Origin: Blattamonas nauphoetae
Lineage: Eukaryota > Preaxostyla > Oxymonadida
Reading direction: 5' to 3'
DNA: 64,000 nt
Assembly (NCBI GenBank): GCA_033064195.1
Contig: JARBJD010000199.1
Coordinates: 62,001-126,000 of the forward strand
The translations under genes and the position numbers were made by a program. The notes beneath the pieces are model-generated. The model saw only the letters and a program-made list of their open reading frames with translations. It did not search any database and was not told where the DNA came from. Below are positions 44,801 through 54,138 of this stretch, in pieces (position 1 is the stretch's first letter; each line of letters begins with the position of its first letter).

Positions 44801-47577
44801 TGAAACACATGTCGAGCATTCTCCGCCATCGCGATCGTCCACTTGTGCCAACACGATCTGAGTCACCCTCCATGATGACAACTCAAATCATCTTGAATCG
44901 CCTCATCTCGGATCTCGGAAAGTATCCGACTTTCTCGATATTCGATCCATGGACGACAAAACTACCCCCAGTGAACAACCCAACTGATCCTTACCTCGTA
45001 GTACCTTTTCAATGGAAACCCCCATACTTCTCTTGGACATCATCTTTGACCGAGGCCTTCGCATGTGTGCCCAATCCCTCTCAAATCACAGATGATGAGG
45101 AGAAAGCGAAGGAATGGCTTGATCGAATGGTTCGTAGAACGATACAGGAACTGAATCGAGTCAGACTCAGTCCCGCTGACCTGGGAAAGACTGAGGCCGA
45201 GGGAATCAACCCATTCTCAAGCTTCCTGCTCTGCACAGCCATCTCGTGTCGAAGGAACGAACTCTTACCTTCCGCCCCACTTCTCATTCCTGATACGAAT
45301 TCGGCTAGATTCGTCAGACTTGTTCAATCAATCGTTGGATCACACAACTCTACAACCATCAAAGACATTCTCTCTTCGCTCAGTGGCCAAATATCATCCG
45401 TAACTCCTTCCACCCGTAACGACCGTCTCAGATCCTTAAACAAGCTGTGCAGACAACCATGCATCGTAGCAAGACTGCACACTGTTCACCAAATCATGTC
45501 GAACCATGCGATGAATCGAATCGGATCTCCCGCCCAGGAATGTATCTCCGTGCTTCAGAGTGAGAAAGATGGAGGAGTATTCCGAGTTCCAGCACGAAAC
45601 AACCTTTCAGCGATTCTGCACTGTGGAACAGTTCTACTCGACAACATCACTCCCCTCACTCTCAATCAGACAACCAACCAACTTTCACAATCCCAACTTT
45701 CTCACCTCACTCCACATCAAACAGCGACCCAATTTGCCTCTTCCAGACCCTCTCCATCCACCTCCGTAAAACCTAATCGTTCCAGAACACTTCGAATTCC
45801 TCTGCACTCGTTCGTTCTGGCGAAATATGGTTTCTCTGATTCGATTCCTGCTCTGTGCGAGCTCACACAAAGTCAAGTGAATGTAGAAGTGACGTATGTG
45901 ACACCAGCACCTCTCAGTCAATGGCACCCGCATCGAGTTGTGATTGATCCGTCGCTCTTGCCACTAATTAACGGTGCGGATTCGTTGTCATTGTTCACCT
46001 CTTTCATCCATCGCCTGTTCGACAATCCTTTCATCCCTGTGACGACAACTCTCTCAACAGAGAAAGAAGACTTTCACCATCATGACCGATTCCTTCTGTC
46101 TCAAATTGGGGAAATCCAAGGTATCCTCCACAAAATCAATCTCGAAAAACAAGGCGAACACCAGGATCTTATCTCAAAACTCTCATCCATTCAAACATCA
46201 GAACAAGCGTCCACCTTTTTCTCCCTTCTCCCCACAATTCAGTCGTCTCTCAAGGACTCAACCCTCTCTCCAGACAGTTATGAGGTCCTCCTTGCAACCG
46301 TCAAATCAATCGAGGCAGTCAGACTCAATCCGACACTCTTGTTTGTGAAATCTGGGAGTGATTTCTTCACTTCGCCGAATGCGTCTTGCTTGGATGGTGT
46401 GGACTCGACGACGGAATCTCGCGCCTTCCCGATTGCGTTCAGCACAGGATACAAAGAAACGGATCTGCGAGAAGAAATGAAACAAGTGTTCGAACCTTTG
46501 ACACGCCTTCTTCCAGATTGTTTCCCGACAGGGCGTCCACCACTCATCCATGTTGACACTGAAGGAATCCAGGAACGAAGGGAGGCTTCATCTTCGAAGA
46601 AAGAAGCAGAAGACAGAGCTCGAGGAATTGTGGACTCAGCGATTCAGAAAATTGGGGCGACATCGAGAACGCCTCTCTTCATATTTGTTGTTGATGAGGG
46701 TCTCGCTGACCACTCGAGTCTGCCGATGTCACTTCTTTCGTCCGACGGGAGTGTTGGTTGTGGGATGATGCGACAACGAAGTCTTGCAGATGTTCTGTGG
46801 ATCCTGTTTCTGACTCGAATCTCGCGCGAAGTGATGGCTCTCCCACTCAACACTTCCGTCAACTCTTCTGATTTCTCAAACTCTATCATCCCGTTCCTCT
46901 CCATCCCATTCTTACCAATTGGGTCAAATTTCACTGAAACTGAAAAGGAAGACCCTTCAACCGTCCTCGAAGCCGCCATTTCTCAGACAACCACCCTTCA
47001 TCTCAATGATCCCATCAGTTGCTCATCTGCTGGCCTTGACCTTCTCGTATCTGCGTATCCACACGTGGAAGACGAAACACAAATCCTTCTTCTTTCCCGT
47101 CTTTTGATGATATACCCGTCTCATCAAGAAGATGAGTCGCGATTGGATGCTCTCGTCAATCACCCATCACCCGAAATCGGACTCGTGTCTCTAATTCGCT
47201 GGTTCCAGCTTCTGAATTCGAACATCGAAAAAGACACAAAAGTGAAAAGACCAATCAACCAAACGATCGAGGATGGTGGTTTCACGCCCACCAAGATTCG
47301 TAAAAATCTACTGCGTGCTTTCTATCTCATAATCGAGCATGAGGATCAAACTCAACGTCTGGAAGAACTGTTCACAGCGTTCATGCCACTCTTGAAACAT
47401 GATATAGTACCGTTGTTCTTCGAGAAAACACACCAAGATCAACTTGACTCACTCAAACTTGTAGCTGACGAACGTTTACGTTCTCTCCAAAAGGAGGACA
47501 GCCCTCGTGTGCCAGTTCTCGACCGTGTCATCAATCAAATTCAAATGATTTATGGTTGCATCCTCTCCACCAAATGA
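38860..47577 (+). CDS. Giant RHS/Crinkler-type P-loop protein, 2905 aa, intact
   Basis: A single uninterrupted exon ending in TGA. The N-terminus is duplicated: MNKDPLLPSGLGTHRISDAI at residue 1 and MSKNRPPPGGQGTHRISDDI at about residue 131. Lys/Gln-rich basic repeats follow (about residues 195-225). The P-loop domain has Walker A GDQGIGKT (about 406-413), IRIYDDNLP, LSIIFSSPDP and FRLPTFSLAED. Next come a Pro/Ser/Glu-rich linker, an eight-residue repeat INPLDKAR (about 978-1027), and a coiled coil of three RLESEKKEIEDAQD units (about 1146-1190). A PD-(D/E)XK-like segment follows, with GIDGLIVSRG and IFMPIQATRS (about 1885-1910), then the late LFIFVVDEGLADHS (about 2608). It is collinear with the 21228 gene, which lacks the N-terminal duplication and the expanded repeats. 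RHS/Crinkler families combine NTPase and nuclease-like modules; the role here is unknown. Confidence 0.8.
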   Translation: MNKDPLLPSGLGTHRISDAILDEIISLRHNLLGYDPVRDEGNKQLRFYADRLEEIYDELEEDSITEEEINEQVSARMKQLHATFIKDKAKSEEDGNKEHPKQAWMKRAKMPIQRKQLNEDIIAAQSQTITMSKNRPPPGGQGTHRISDDIYDEFRKQLIPMNDVEDQISPRITQMYVSFSDDEAKSEEDENKEHSQRVRIKRAKKQKQRKQSRVKRAKKQKQRKQTDKDIIAALSHPNQSLRELSQKELQDLLLHYPTIARLLLGMQGQLETVQKANQQLEQDNARMMEKEKQQLLSYANKTIVDSQSQTINLIRKILRLIYPNWISSLKQPKNKKDSNVPFLLLNDGHIFFSKTWMKNQSEIVSTPLLFRPLYNPILHHLLQFILRHFASNQPSSHPGAVFYISGDQGIGKTSLMLILMSALSELELGYYYRKGTEKDKATEFIGKLDDNKDTFFEEWGPKGEEPVECIRIYDDNLPYFTPPPRTLSIIFSSPDPDRLPISDQNTPTPSDQKEPQRPDLAPGQICHIFRLPTFSLAEDAVAMVGCTPTVPLALLSPEDMELRKEEQQLLLSIEEEKEERARQLPSEPERPKMSSEQEVAAQLIKDLAKNPNPMITKWDDFVTNVVNRLLKGAKLPQKQRQILKAFLINLTAKINKRNSTIELLKSFLPDSEKKESEKKDSSPKKAMPVIEDMPVIDLFGYERFDDVDIDSPPAQTAPSPQPAPSPQQEVPPKAKASDWKEAIVQLTRLLAPTDNSSSTDDRKRGKTERPNFSEMEDTPESIVRYISVYLGPQNFNTFHLSLYRSILASRDEPTDEKRFRKVVPDWLRHFDITSGRDKEQTLTVTQARIGKQLLTDLMLSNPNMPKEDLTDDEMITIKTNHFFELALARQQSSNVIQAEVREFSASLLHSLGTDEQALPVSSKSTVLLKAQLANLKKHINEQDTDDFEIRQELWDKVMLIKKGIEDGEGTTRDDEDNARINPLDTAGINPLDKARINPLDKARINPLDKARINPLDKARINPLDKARDTLIDTLIDMIITPPSYHSHKSTLQSLFDLPGSMHSSDTAFRNSLKSLLTKPSGDMQPQYELRMIVDSLVQHILDSQTDANRLISAKTNSSFNKRKKAQIACDLLSTIVDLQHEKVDARLESEKEIEDARDRLESEKKEIEDTQDRLESVKKEIEDAQDRLSFVLLMDCLFIIARNMNILVTSHSILKGLSERVESTDDQLDFERQKVFYRNVRDTGLSKWVAKATKTLTELMKNPGNVRTTYDKDSPLEDNVVIHMKDFIVDNLKRVINAFFPDQNDRSKTIITPKLLPIVRSMMNTILFLIDAGMSRHEIMCRCDGLRELLEAVYEKYKPHLDSVANYQIPRAVLDDDGKGNAADYVNDLNIFSTHFRGAAQPNFTVESLRALRLPRTLQMNPESQNRLERMSIALFARNLLWFLKMEEGIPIDNKCYVKQFFSEFLQEWNPGDVVHRSFVDFMNATGLLSQQNFGLEEKYFPKILKKGRSTMKNMTDTLNETWRSTSLVLAMSQRLKVLTVLQSSMTSDYTEGNELQPFLPLLTKQFGVYLLLWASTELLFEAAEGAASHVSRTQSSISSQKVAPTLQASGTEKTVSCLNVARASIFGPSPRWLTSTDVRTSRGVSFLWDGVLKSENSNVLTEVTESKHSRIMSFNTNRIFFENTLDAAWDDMTALVPVLSNSTNDKAHQPHKNAVFSLLVKKGEGPVKTMMSQISFVAVSPFVELIVQSEVVSAFARLMTQEDYTKFRNLQVAKNINNLPIFVEEPLVCVSFLLNCPTPIRFSKVSTSFNRTLVEKTENHFWKFKPILTTTSTRVTSIPMLSFPEVTNRSVRGTKFPQTLSETKRGKTDFYAEDLQKVEGEKEWPGIDGLIVSRGKDATSETIFMPIQATRSKDHSLVEDGIVLIQQLLFQVMCHLELSEGIVAMYNYATTQEDPKFPSPTKILGFHMVSSRLQFEKNTLKHMSSILRHRDRPLVPTRSESPSMMTTQIILNRLISDLGKYPTFSIFDPWTTKLPPVNNPTDPYLVVPFQWKPPYFSWTSSLTEAFACVPNPSQITDDEEKAKEWLDRMVRRTIQELNRVRLSPADLGKTEAEGINPFSSFLLCTAISCRRNELLPSAPLLIPDTNSARFVRLVQSIVGSHNSTTIKDILSSLSGQISSVTPSTRNDRLRSLNKLCRQPCIVARLHTVHQIMSNHAMNRIGSPAQECISVLQSEKDGGVFRVPARNNLSAILHCGTVLLDNITPLTLNQTTNQLSQSQLSHLTPHQTATQFASSRPSPSTSVKPNRSRTLRIPLHSFVLAKYGFSDSIPALCELTQSQVNVEVTYVTPAPLSQWHPHRVVIDPSLLPLINGADSLSLFTSFIHRLFDNPFIPVTTTLSTEKEDFHHHDRFLLSQIGEIQGILHKINLEKQGEHQDLISKLSSIQTSEQASTFFSLLPTIQSSLKDSTLSPDSYEVLLATVKSIEAVRLNPTLLFVKSGSDFFTSPNASCLDGVDSTTESRAFPIAFSTGYKETDLREEMKQVFEPLTRLLPDCFPTGRPPLIHVDTEGIQERREASSSKKEAEDRARGIVDSAIQKIGATSRTPLFIFVVDEGLADHSSLPMSLLSSDGSVGCGMMRQRSLADVLWILFLTRISREVMALPLNTSVNSSDFSNSIIPFLSIPFLPIGSNFTETEKEDPSTVLEAAISQTTTLHLNDPISCSSAGLDLLVSAYPHVEDETQILLLSRLLMIYPSHQEDESRLDALVNHPSPEIGLVSLIRWFQLLNSNIEKDTKVKRPINQTIEDGGFTPTKIRKNLLRAFYLIIEHEDQTQRLEELFTAFMPLLKHDIVPLFFEKTHQDQLDSLKLVADERLRSLQKEDSPRVPVLDRVINQIQMIYGCILSTK
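41793..41942 (+). repeat. 24-bp coding minisatellite (INPLDKAR x 6)
   Basis: Six to seven near-identical copies of AGAATCAATCCACTCGACAA plus four bases keep frame inside the giant RHS-type gene. The paralogue at 21228 has a single diverged unit, so the expansion is specific to this copy and recent. Confidence 0.9.
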
Positions 47578-48213
47578 ACTCTCAAACACATAATCACCCC
47601 CCTCAGTAATCATTCGCCCCGAATCTGTTTTCTGAATTTTAAAAAGAGATAGAAAATCCGATCTAGGTTACAAAACTGTATAGCTGTCTGGCTTGGCCTG
47701 GCCTACCTGTTTTTTCCAGAAAGACCGTGCCAGCCACCGGCCTGGGGTGTACCAATGATGGGTACGAGATCTTTATTCAAATCACTGTAAAGCACGATAA
47801 ATAGGACAATTCGAGTTTCTGTTGATGGTAGTGAGACAGGAATACAGATTCACAGGGTCATGCATCATCATTTCTGCCTTCTTATCCAACTCATTAATTC
47901 CATTTTCGAATCATGGCTTGATCAGGACTCACTTTTTGGAAAGACTGTTTTTGTTCCTATGTCAATTTCATTCGATTCTACATTGTATGTTCGTGCTCTT
48001 TCCATTGGAATACCTCTCATTCTCTTCCTGTTCTCAGCGATCGATCTTTCGATGTCACCACGTGATAATTGGGGTATCAATGCTCAAAACGCCTCCTAAA
48101 GCACTCTTCGGCCCACAAAGGAGAAAATCAGCACGAATCAGGTTCTGGTTATCACTCATACTCAAGTATTTCACCAGTTCTTTCAAGTCATTCAGATTCT
48201 CAGGATCGTACTA

Positions 48214-48812
48214 ATAGTGGTGTCACCAAACCGTCCGGAGTCACCAATCCGGCCTTTTTTCTGTGAGGGACTATTTTGGTCAAACTAAGAACAAAATAAA
48301 ATTTTAGCATTATACTCCCACCCGATCCCGAGAAAACCTCAAAATACGTTTAACGTTACTAATGCACACCTTTTTTCAACTTTTTGCGGTCATTTCTCCA
48401 CAACCAGCCATCCGTTTTAAATCAAATAAAAGGCATAATAGTCGGATAGATCTCGACAAAAGATGAACAAAAAATAAAAGGATTTTTTTCCTAAGAATAT
48501 TTTGTCGAGAAAAATATGGGTTTTTTCCGATCTTCCCAAATACGCAGAATTTTTTCTCCAAATTTTTGCAAAAATGTTCGTTTCACCAAAAAAACGTTTG
48601 TGTGAAAAATTTCATTGAAATCGATTCACTGGTTGTTGAGATATTGTCAAAACGATGTTTTTCATCGGGCAAAAGGGGGTATTTTGAGGATTTCTCGGGA
48701 TCGCGTGGGAGTATAATTCTTAAATTTCAGATTTTTCTTAGTTTGACCGATATTGATTTTTCCAGAAAAAAGGCCGGATTGGTGACATGGGACATATTGG
48801 TGACACAACTAT
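48214..48812. mobile_element. MITE with about 140-bp terminal inverted repeats
   Basis: Left ATAGTGGTGTCACCAA and right TTGGTGACACAACTAT are inverted copies. The inverted homology runs inward about 140 bp through AATCCGGCCTTTTTTCTG, GGTCAAACTAAGAA and ATTATACTCCCAC, with many substitutions. The interior of about 320 bp is AT-rich without a gene. Divergence of the arms indicates an older insertion than the mariner element. Confidence 0.8.
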
Positions 48813-51800
48813 AATAAACAACTAATTGATCCGAAAACGTGTTGATCCCACACAATGCATGTATTTCCAACGGTATCTTTCATTCTTTTAGTCATTACAT
48901 TGGTTTAGAGACTCCATCGCACCTTCAGACAATGCCTGTGTCTATTTCTCCTTTAAGGTTCTCCAACGAACTTAACTCCCCTCAAACATGATGAAAGAGC
49001 GATCTTGATGATAAGATCAAACCAGATACATTGTCTATGTGGTCTTGTATCACAAATCACCCAACCTTTTCACAGGTACTTTTATTGACTTCTTCTTTGA
49101 GATATCTCTCTCCAATCCGTTCTTATCTGTCTTCATTTGTCGACTTTCTTCCTTCTCCGGAGTTTTGTCTTTTCATTTCACCTTCATTCCCCATTTGTTT
49201 TGAACTTTTCCATTAAACACCACCTCATCCGTCTCAGCCAATAATAATTAACAAGTCGAAGTAAAATGAGAGCATAACATGTTTTCACACATATAGAGAG
49301 CGATTCAAGACCTATCTAGAATCATGGTGTGATCGATCCCATACTGGCTTGAAATTGGCATCACAAAAAACCCGGCCAGACAGCTATACAAAACTGATTT
49401 CCACTTTAAACATTCAACATTAGTAGGTGGGAAACCCCGAAGTTTGTGGGGATCTCAGGAGCTCTCCATTTTTTCAAAAACGATTCTCCGTTTTTCCGAA
49501 AGGAATAAAGAATTTGTTGTACGAAGGTTGTGAAAGGAGAATAACAGTGTATAATCGGGTGCCCTGCTTATTGAGCGTTCTGGGCAGCTACATGTGTGAC
49601 GAACGTGGCGACCAAAACGAAAATCATCGAACTCGTCAAGTTGCTTCTGTGCTATCACCATCATCTTGTTATCCTCCTCTGTATCGACACTTGGTTTTGT
49701 CATTACCAACATCTCCCTCAGAAACAAACTCATCACTGCCAAACGATCTGATGATCTTCGATATCAAAACCCCCACCGGATCAGAAGCAAGGAAGGCGTG
49801 ATGGCGTCAAAATGAAAATGAAAATATCTAACTCGTCCAATAACTTGAAGAAGAGGAAGAGAAGTCCAACCACCACTCACAGGAAAATGAATCGATTGGA
49901 GGGAACGATTCACAACTTGATCAACACGGGAACTTAAATTAGACCAGCGACTTGGAGATCGAACGCGCGGAAAGTCCACCAAACCATCACGACTCCCTGA
50001 TTGCGTCACAAGAAGAGTCCGGAGAGTTTATATCTGTTCATTTCACCTAGTTCTTCTTTTTCTCCTTGTAGCCTGCTCTAGGTAGGAGCAATTGTCCGGA
50101 CACGGTAAGTTTTGAAGAATATGTTGTTCTTCAGACATTACTGTAAAGTGTTTCTTCTGTTAACAGTTCGAAATCGACCTGTGCTCATGACTCGAAGTTG
50201 AAAGAGAAAATGACGATGGAAGACTTGAACAGGATGGGAATGATGAGAGAGAGGAAAGGAAGGAAGAGAAAGAAGATGGGATCCAACGGCTTGCAGTGAT
50301 TGATCAAAGAATTGACGTTTCCAAACAACTATCTTCGAGAACGTGTTCGTAATCATCCCCATCTTCGAGAGCTTCCGCATGGCTGCAAAGTCGTTCATCT
50401 TTCCTTCTTCTGATCGAGCAGGTCGTTTGTGACTTGGCCTGTTAAGTTGGGTCCAGTCGTATTGACATCGACCGGTCCAACGACCGGTCTCCTATTTGGG
50501 AGTGGCGGATGTCATAAAGCTGTGTCATGGGGTGATCAGTGAGATTATCCACAGAATTGGAAGAAAATATCATTCATGACGTTCCACGGGCAGAAGTGTG
50601 TCGTTTCTTCGGATTGATGTGATGATCTTCTCTCTCATTTACCTACTGTTACCATGTTTCTAAGAGTTCTCTAATCACAATTCTTGCACTATATTTTGAA
50701 AAAAATCGGTATAGTGAATAAAAACGGTTTTGTATATTTTTGACGGTTTTGGGGAGGGTCTATGACTATTTTTGAAAAGCAGCATTTCACTATGGATGGT
50801 TTCACTTTTTTTATTTTTCTCTAAATACTTGAAAACACGTATATATGACGGAAAAGGGGTTAGTTTCGACATTGAACTTCGATCGCGTTCATAAACGACG
50901 GTTTCTGAAAACCCCAGTTTGTCACTCTTTTTGTCACTTTTCAGTATTTACTTAAGTGTGGATAGTGAAATGCTTCCAAAAAGTGTGTTCGGTTATGGAA
51001 AATCGAAATTTCTGCCTATTACTTGAAAAAACGGAGGAAATGATCCAATCGAAGATCTCTGCACATATAGCTTCAATGATTAAATGAGGTTAATCATTTG
51101 TCCAAAACAAGGACAAATATTCCAATTTCTGAAAGAGATCGTCTTCAATCATCCATGTAGATACCTTCGATGCGATCTTCTTTTCTGAAGCGATTTTCAT
51201 GTTCCTCCTGGAATATTGTGAGAGAATGAATCTCATACCGACTGTAATGTGATGATTGGTACTGTTTCGTAGCTCTGAGAACCAAGTTAGCACCAGGTTC
51301 GAGAATTTGGGAGATGAAGACAACGTGAAGAGAAGAACGTCATTCGGTGAGAGTAGTTATAGAAGCGAAATGGGAACCCGATTGAAATAATCATTGAAAA
51401 CCAAAGTTGAAAGTCAATTCCGATTGACCATTTTTGAATCTTGTATTAAAAGGAATTTATGACATTTTAATGATATCAATATTTGACCTATATTCCAAAA
51501 ATATGTCCCATATTTTGACCTCTTGTAAAACGTCCATTTTGAAGTAAATTTTTACTTTATTTCGAAAATTTAGTCACTTTTATCGACTTTTTGATTTTTT
51601 CAATTTGACTAATTTGGCGCTTATTTGGGAACCTGATTGAGAACATTTGTGAAACAAAAACTAAAATCTCGAGGACGATGTGATTCATCGATCAAATGAA
51701 ACTAGATGATAATCGGTTGAGTATTCGTCGAGATCTGAGTCATTCTTCAATCAAAAAAGTTCAAAAAAAGTGAACCTCTTTTGAGAAAAGACTCGTTTCT

Positions 51801-52010
51801 CGACAACGAGCAGAGATCCAGACTCGAAACCACTCGCAATCGATAGAGGACTCAATTTTGCATATAGGCAAAAAAAGTGAAAAACCTTAGGGAGGGAGGA
51901 AGCTGGTGGTTTTTATTGCCTGGTGTGTTGGCAAGTCTCTAAAGCCCAGGGTTGCGATCCCTGTTTCTGACATTTATCTCATTTTTTGCAATCCGACGTC
52001 GGACAAATTA

Positions 52011-52085
52011 TTGCTTCCTCCGGGGTTCGAACCTGGGACTCCTAGCCTTGTGGTACGTGCACTTACCACTCGACTACTCGTCCCT
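52011..52085 (-). other. tRNA-like sequence (probable tRNA pseudogene or SINE-type head)
   Basis: On the minus strand it has an A-box-like TAGTCGAGTGG and a consensus B box GGTTCGAACCC at tRNA spacing. The 5' and 3' ends do not pair as an acceptor stem and no clear anticodon arm forms, so a working tRNA is unlikely. Another B box (GGTTCGAAGCC, minus) lies at about 52453-52463, and a plus-strand stem with a 7-nt loop (CAGGG...CCCTG) at about 51943-51959. Confidence 0.45.
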
Positions 52086-52540
52086 AATTTTCCGAGGATT
52101 TACCCTGGCTCTATAGCTGTGTGGAGGGGTTTTAATGACGATTTTTAAAAAGTTACGGGACACTTCAAAATCAAGTTTTGAAAACAGTAGTTGTTCGTCA
52201 AATCAACTTCAAATTTCACAGAATGGATGTCAAACATGATATAAAAACGATTTTACAAAATTTTTGAACAATATTGATTTTTGCCATATATCATTTTTTG
52301 GTGCATTTGGTACACTTGAAAAAATGAAGAAAAATCGATGTTCTCCAATTTGGATTAAACTCTCATCTAAGGTCATATCCGACACGGCGAATTCATTGGT
52401 GCAAGAATTATTGAAATCGGATCAGTAGTTATCGAGTCTTGCCTTTGACAAGGCTTCGAACCCTCACCAGGTGAGAGAAATTTCACTTTTGAAAAAACAA
52501 AGGAGATTTTTTATTTTTCGAATTTTTTATTTTGTACTAA

Positions 52541-53032
52541 ATGACACAGCTAGAACTCATCGAAGAACTTGAACAAATCTTAGAATACACTAATCCCAAT
52601 CGAAAGGACAGTGACATCATGAATTTCCTGAGTCAGAATCACTTATTTCTCATGAAATTAGGATTGTGGAAACCAGAACTGATTGTCAATTTCAAAACTT
52701 TAAAACAATTATTCCAAAAATATGTTGACATCGATAACCCAACTTGGATGAACTATGACACAAAGAAATGGCGACGAAACCAACCTCAACTGATCTGTCA
52801 AATAGCGAACGTCAGAAAACTTTCCTGTGCATCGGAGGAGTTATACGTCAGACTATCGAAAGAACAGATCAGTCAAATGGTGAAGAACATGTTGAGAACA
52901 AAACCTCAAAGTTTCTTGAAGATGAAACCAGAATCGTTAGAATATTATCGACCAATCTGTGCCGAAATCTGGATGAAGTACGTGAAAAGAAAATTACCAA
53001 ATTGGTTACTTCAAAAAGATCTCCAACAATAA
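52541..53032 (+). CDS. Virus-like element ORF, unknown, 163 aa
   Basis: Part of the element at 52509-58900. A helical, Lys/Gln/Leu-rich soluble protein with no recognised motif, preceded by the element's A/T-rich promoter-like motif. Followed closely by the next plus-strand ORF. Confidence 0.5.
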   Translation: MTQLELIEELEQILEYTNPNRKDSDIMNFLSQNHLFLMKLGLWKPELIVNFKTLKQLFQKYVDIDNPTWMNYDTKKWRRNQPQLICQIANVRKLSCASEELYVRLSKEQISQMVKNMLRTKPQSFLKMKPESLEYYRPICAEIWMKYVKRKLPNWLLQKDLQQ

Positions 53033-53077
53033 AACTCGTTGTTGTTTTTTATTTTTGAATTTTTTAATTTGTATTAA

Positions 53078-53290
53078 ATGAATCCAACCGCGATATACAA
53101 CGAAAGACGTCGAGTATGTTCAGAACAAGCATTAATTGAATCAATGAGAGAAGAGAACTGTTCGCTAGTCTCTGAGTATGTCAGAAATAATGTGCCGGTG
53201 ATGTATGTTCATGAGGGATTATCATTTTTTATTTTCAATGAAAGAGCAAACAAAAATGAATCGACAAAAATACAATTCACAAATGATTGA
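53078..53290 (+). CDS. Virus-like element ORF, small, 70 aa
   Basis: Part of the element. A charged small protein preceded by the A/T motif; its 3' end overlaps the start of the S74-type gene. No function recognised. Confidence 0.4.
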   Translation: MNPTAIYNERRRVCSEQALIESMREENCSLVSEYVRNNVPVMYVHEGLSFFIFNERANKNESTKIQFTND

Positions 53291-54116
53291 GAAAATGATT
53301 GATCATACTCTGTCGACGACCAACGAGAATTCGGCAGTGATTGACTCACTTCAGAAGACAACAGAAGCACACAAAACTGCAATATCATCAATCCAAAAAG
53401 TAGTCAGCACAAATGGATCGATCACGACACCAGAAATTGGAGGATTGATCAACGTGAATGGAGCGAAGTGGAACATATCAGAAGGATCACTTCCAAAGTA
53501 TCCTGGAACGTATCCATCATCAACATTCTCGTCTGGCATTTCAATATCACAATCACTTGCAGAAACTTCTGGAATTCAGTTCAATGGTGATGGAATTATC
53601 ATGTGGTCTCCTTGTGACAAACCAGCTTTGTATTACTATGATGAGGACACAGGTTCAGGAGTGTTTTCAATATCCACAACAGGAAGTTTTTCTCAACTGT
53701 CAGACAGAAGGGTGAAAAGAAATATTGTTCCATATCCTAATGTTCTTGAGCAACTGAATAAAGTGGAAATTGTACAGTATCAATTCAACACATTTGACTC
53801 GAAGATCAACAAAGTGACAAAGCAAATTGAAAATGAGACAGATGAAGAGCACTTGAAGAACTGCAAAGAGAAATGTGAATGCTTGAAGAAGGAAAGTGAG
53901 AAGAAACACATAGGTGTATTTGCACAACAGATCCAAGAGATATTCCCAGAGGTTGTGAATGATTCCAATCCAGACTGTCTTCAAGTTGATTATGCTGAAC
54001 TCTCGTGCTTCTGTGTGAAAGCCATTCAGGAATTATGCTCTATCGTCGGACAACAACAGACAATCATCAATGAACTAATACAAAAATATAATTCACTGAG
54101 AAATACCATGACGTAG
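53238..54116 (+). CDS. Virus-like element protein with Peptidase_S74-type intramolecular chaperone domain
   Basis: The start at 53238 is chosen because the A/T motif ends directly before it. The N-terminal half is fibre-like (Ser/Thr/Gly-rich). The C-terminal third has LSDRRVKRNI, HIGVFAQQIQEIFPEVV and a final coiled coil, the pattern of S74 domains, which trimerise virion fibre or spike proteins and then cleave themselves off at the Ser-Asp site. This suggests a receptor-binding or spike-like structural protein of the element. Confidence 0.7.
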   Translation: MKEQTKMNRQKYNSQMIEKMIDHTLSTTNENSAVIDSLQKTTEAHKTAISSIQKVVSTNGSITTPEIGGLINVNGAKWNISEGSLPKYPGTYPSSTFSSGISISQSLAETSGIQFNGDGIIMWSPCDKPALYYYDEDTGSGVFSISTTGSFSQLSDRRVKRNIVPYPNVLEQLNKVEIVQYQFNTFDSKINKVTKQIENETDEEHLKNCKEKCECLKKESEKKHIGVFAQQIQEIFPEVVNDSNPDCLQVDYAELSCFCVKAIQELCSIVGQQQTIINELIQKYNSLRNTMT

Positions 54117-54138
54117 TCATACTAGAAATGCGAAGCAT

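Larger units (their letters stand above)
47578..52508. other. Long AT-rich intergenic stretch with MITE and repeats
   Basis: No supported protein gene. It contains a MITE (48214-48812), a perfect 16-bp inverted pair TGTATAGCTGTCTGGC at 47677-47692 and 49375-49390, the inverted copy at 50083-50101 of the motif near 11196, and tRNA-like sequences at about 52010-52480. ORFs at 49427-50009 and 50138-50398 have near-host composition and may be decayed exons, but I see no motif or paralogue. Confidence 0.45.

Noticed and set aside
51906-52148. 80-aa ORF with LPPGFEPGTPSLVV
   Set aside because: This peptide text is a classic artefact of translating tRNA-like sequence (B box GGTTCGAA); not a protein gene.
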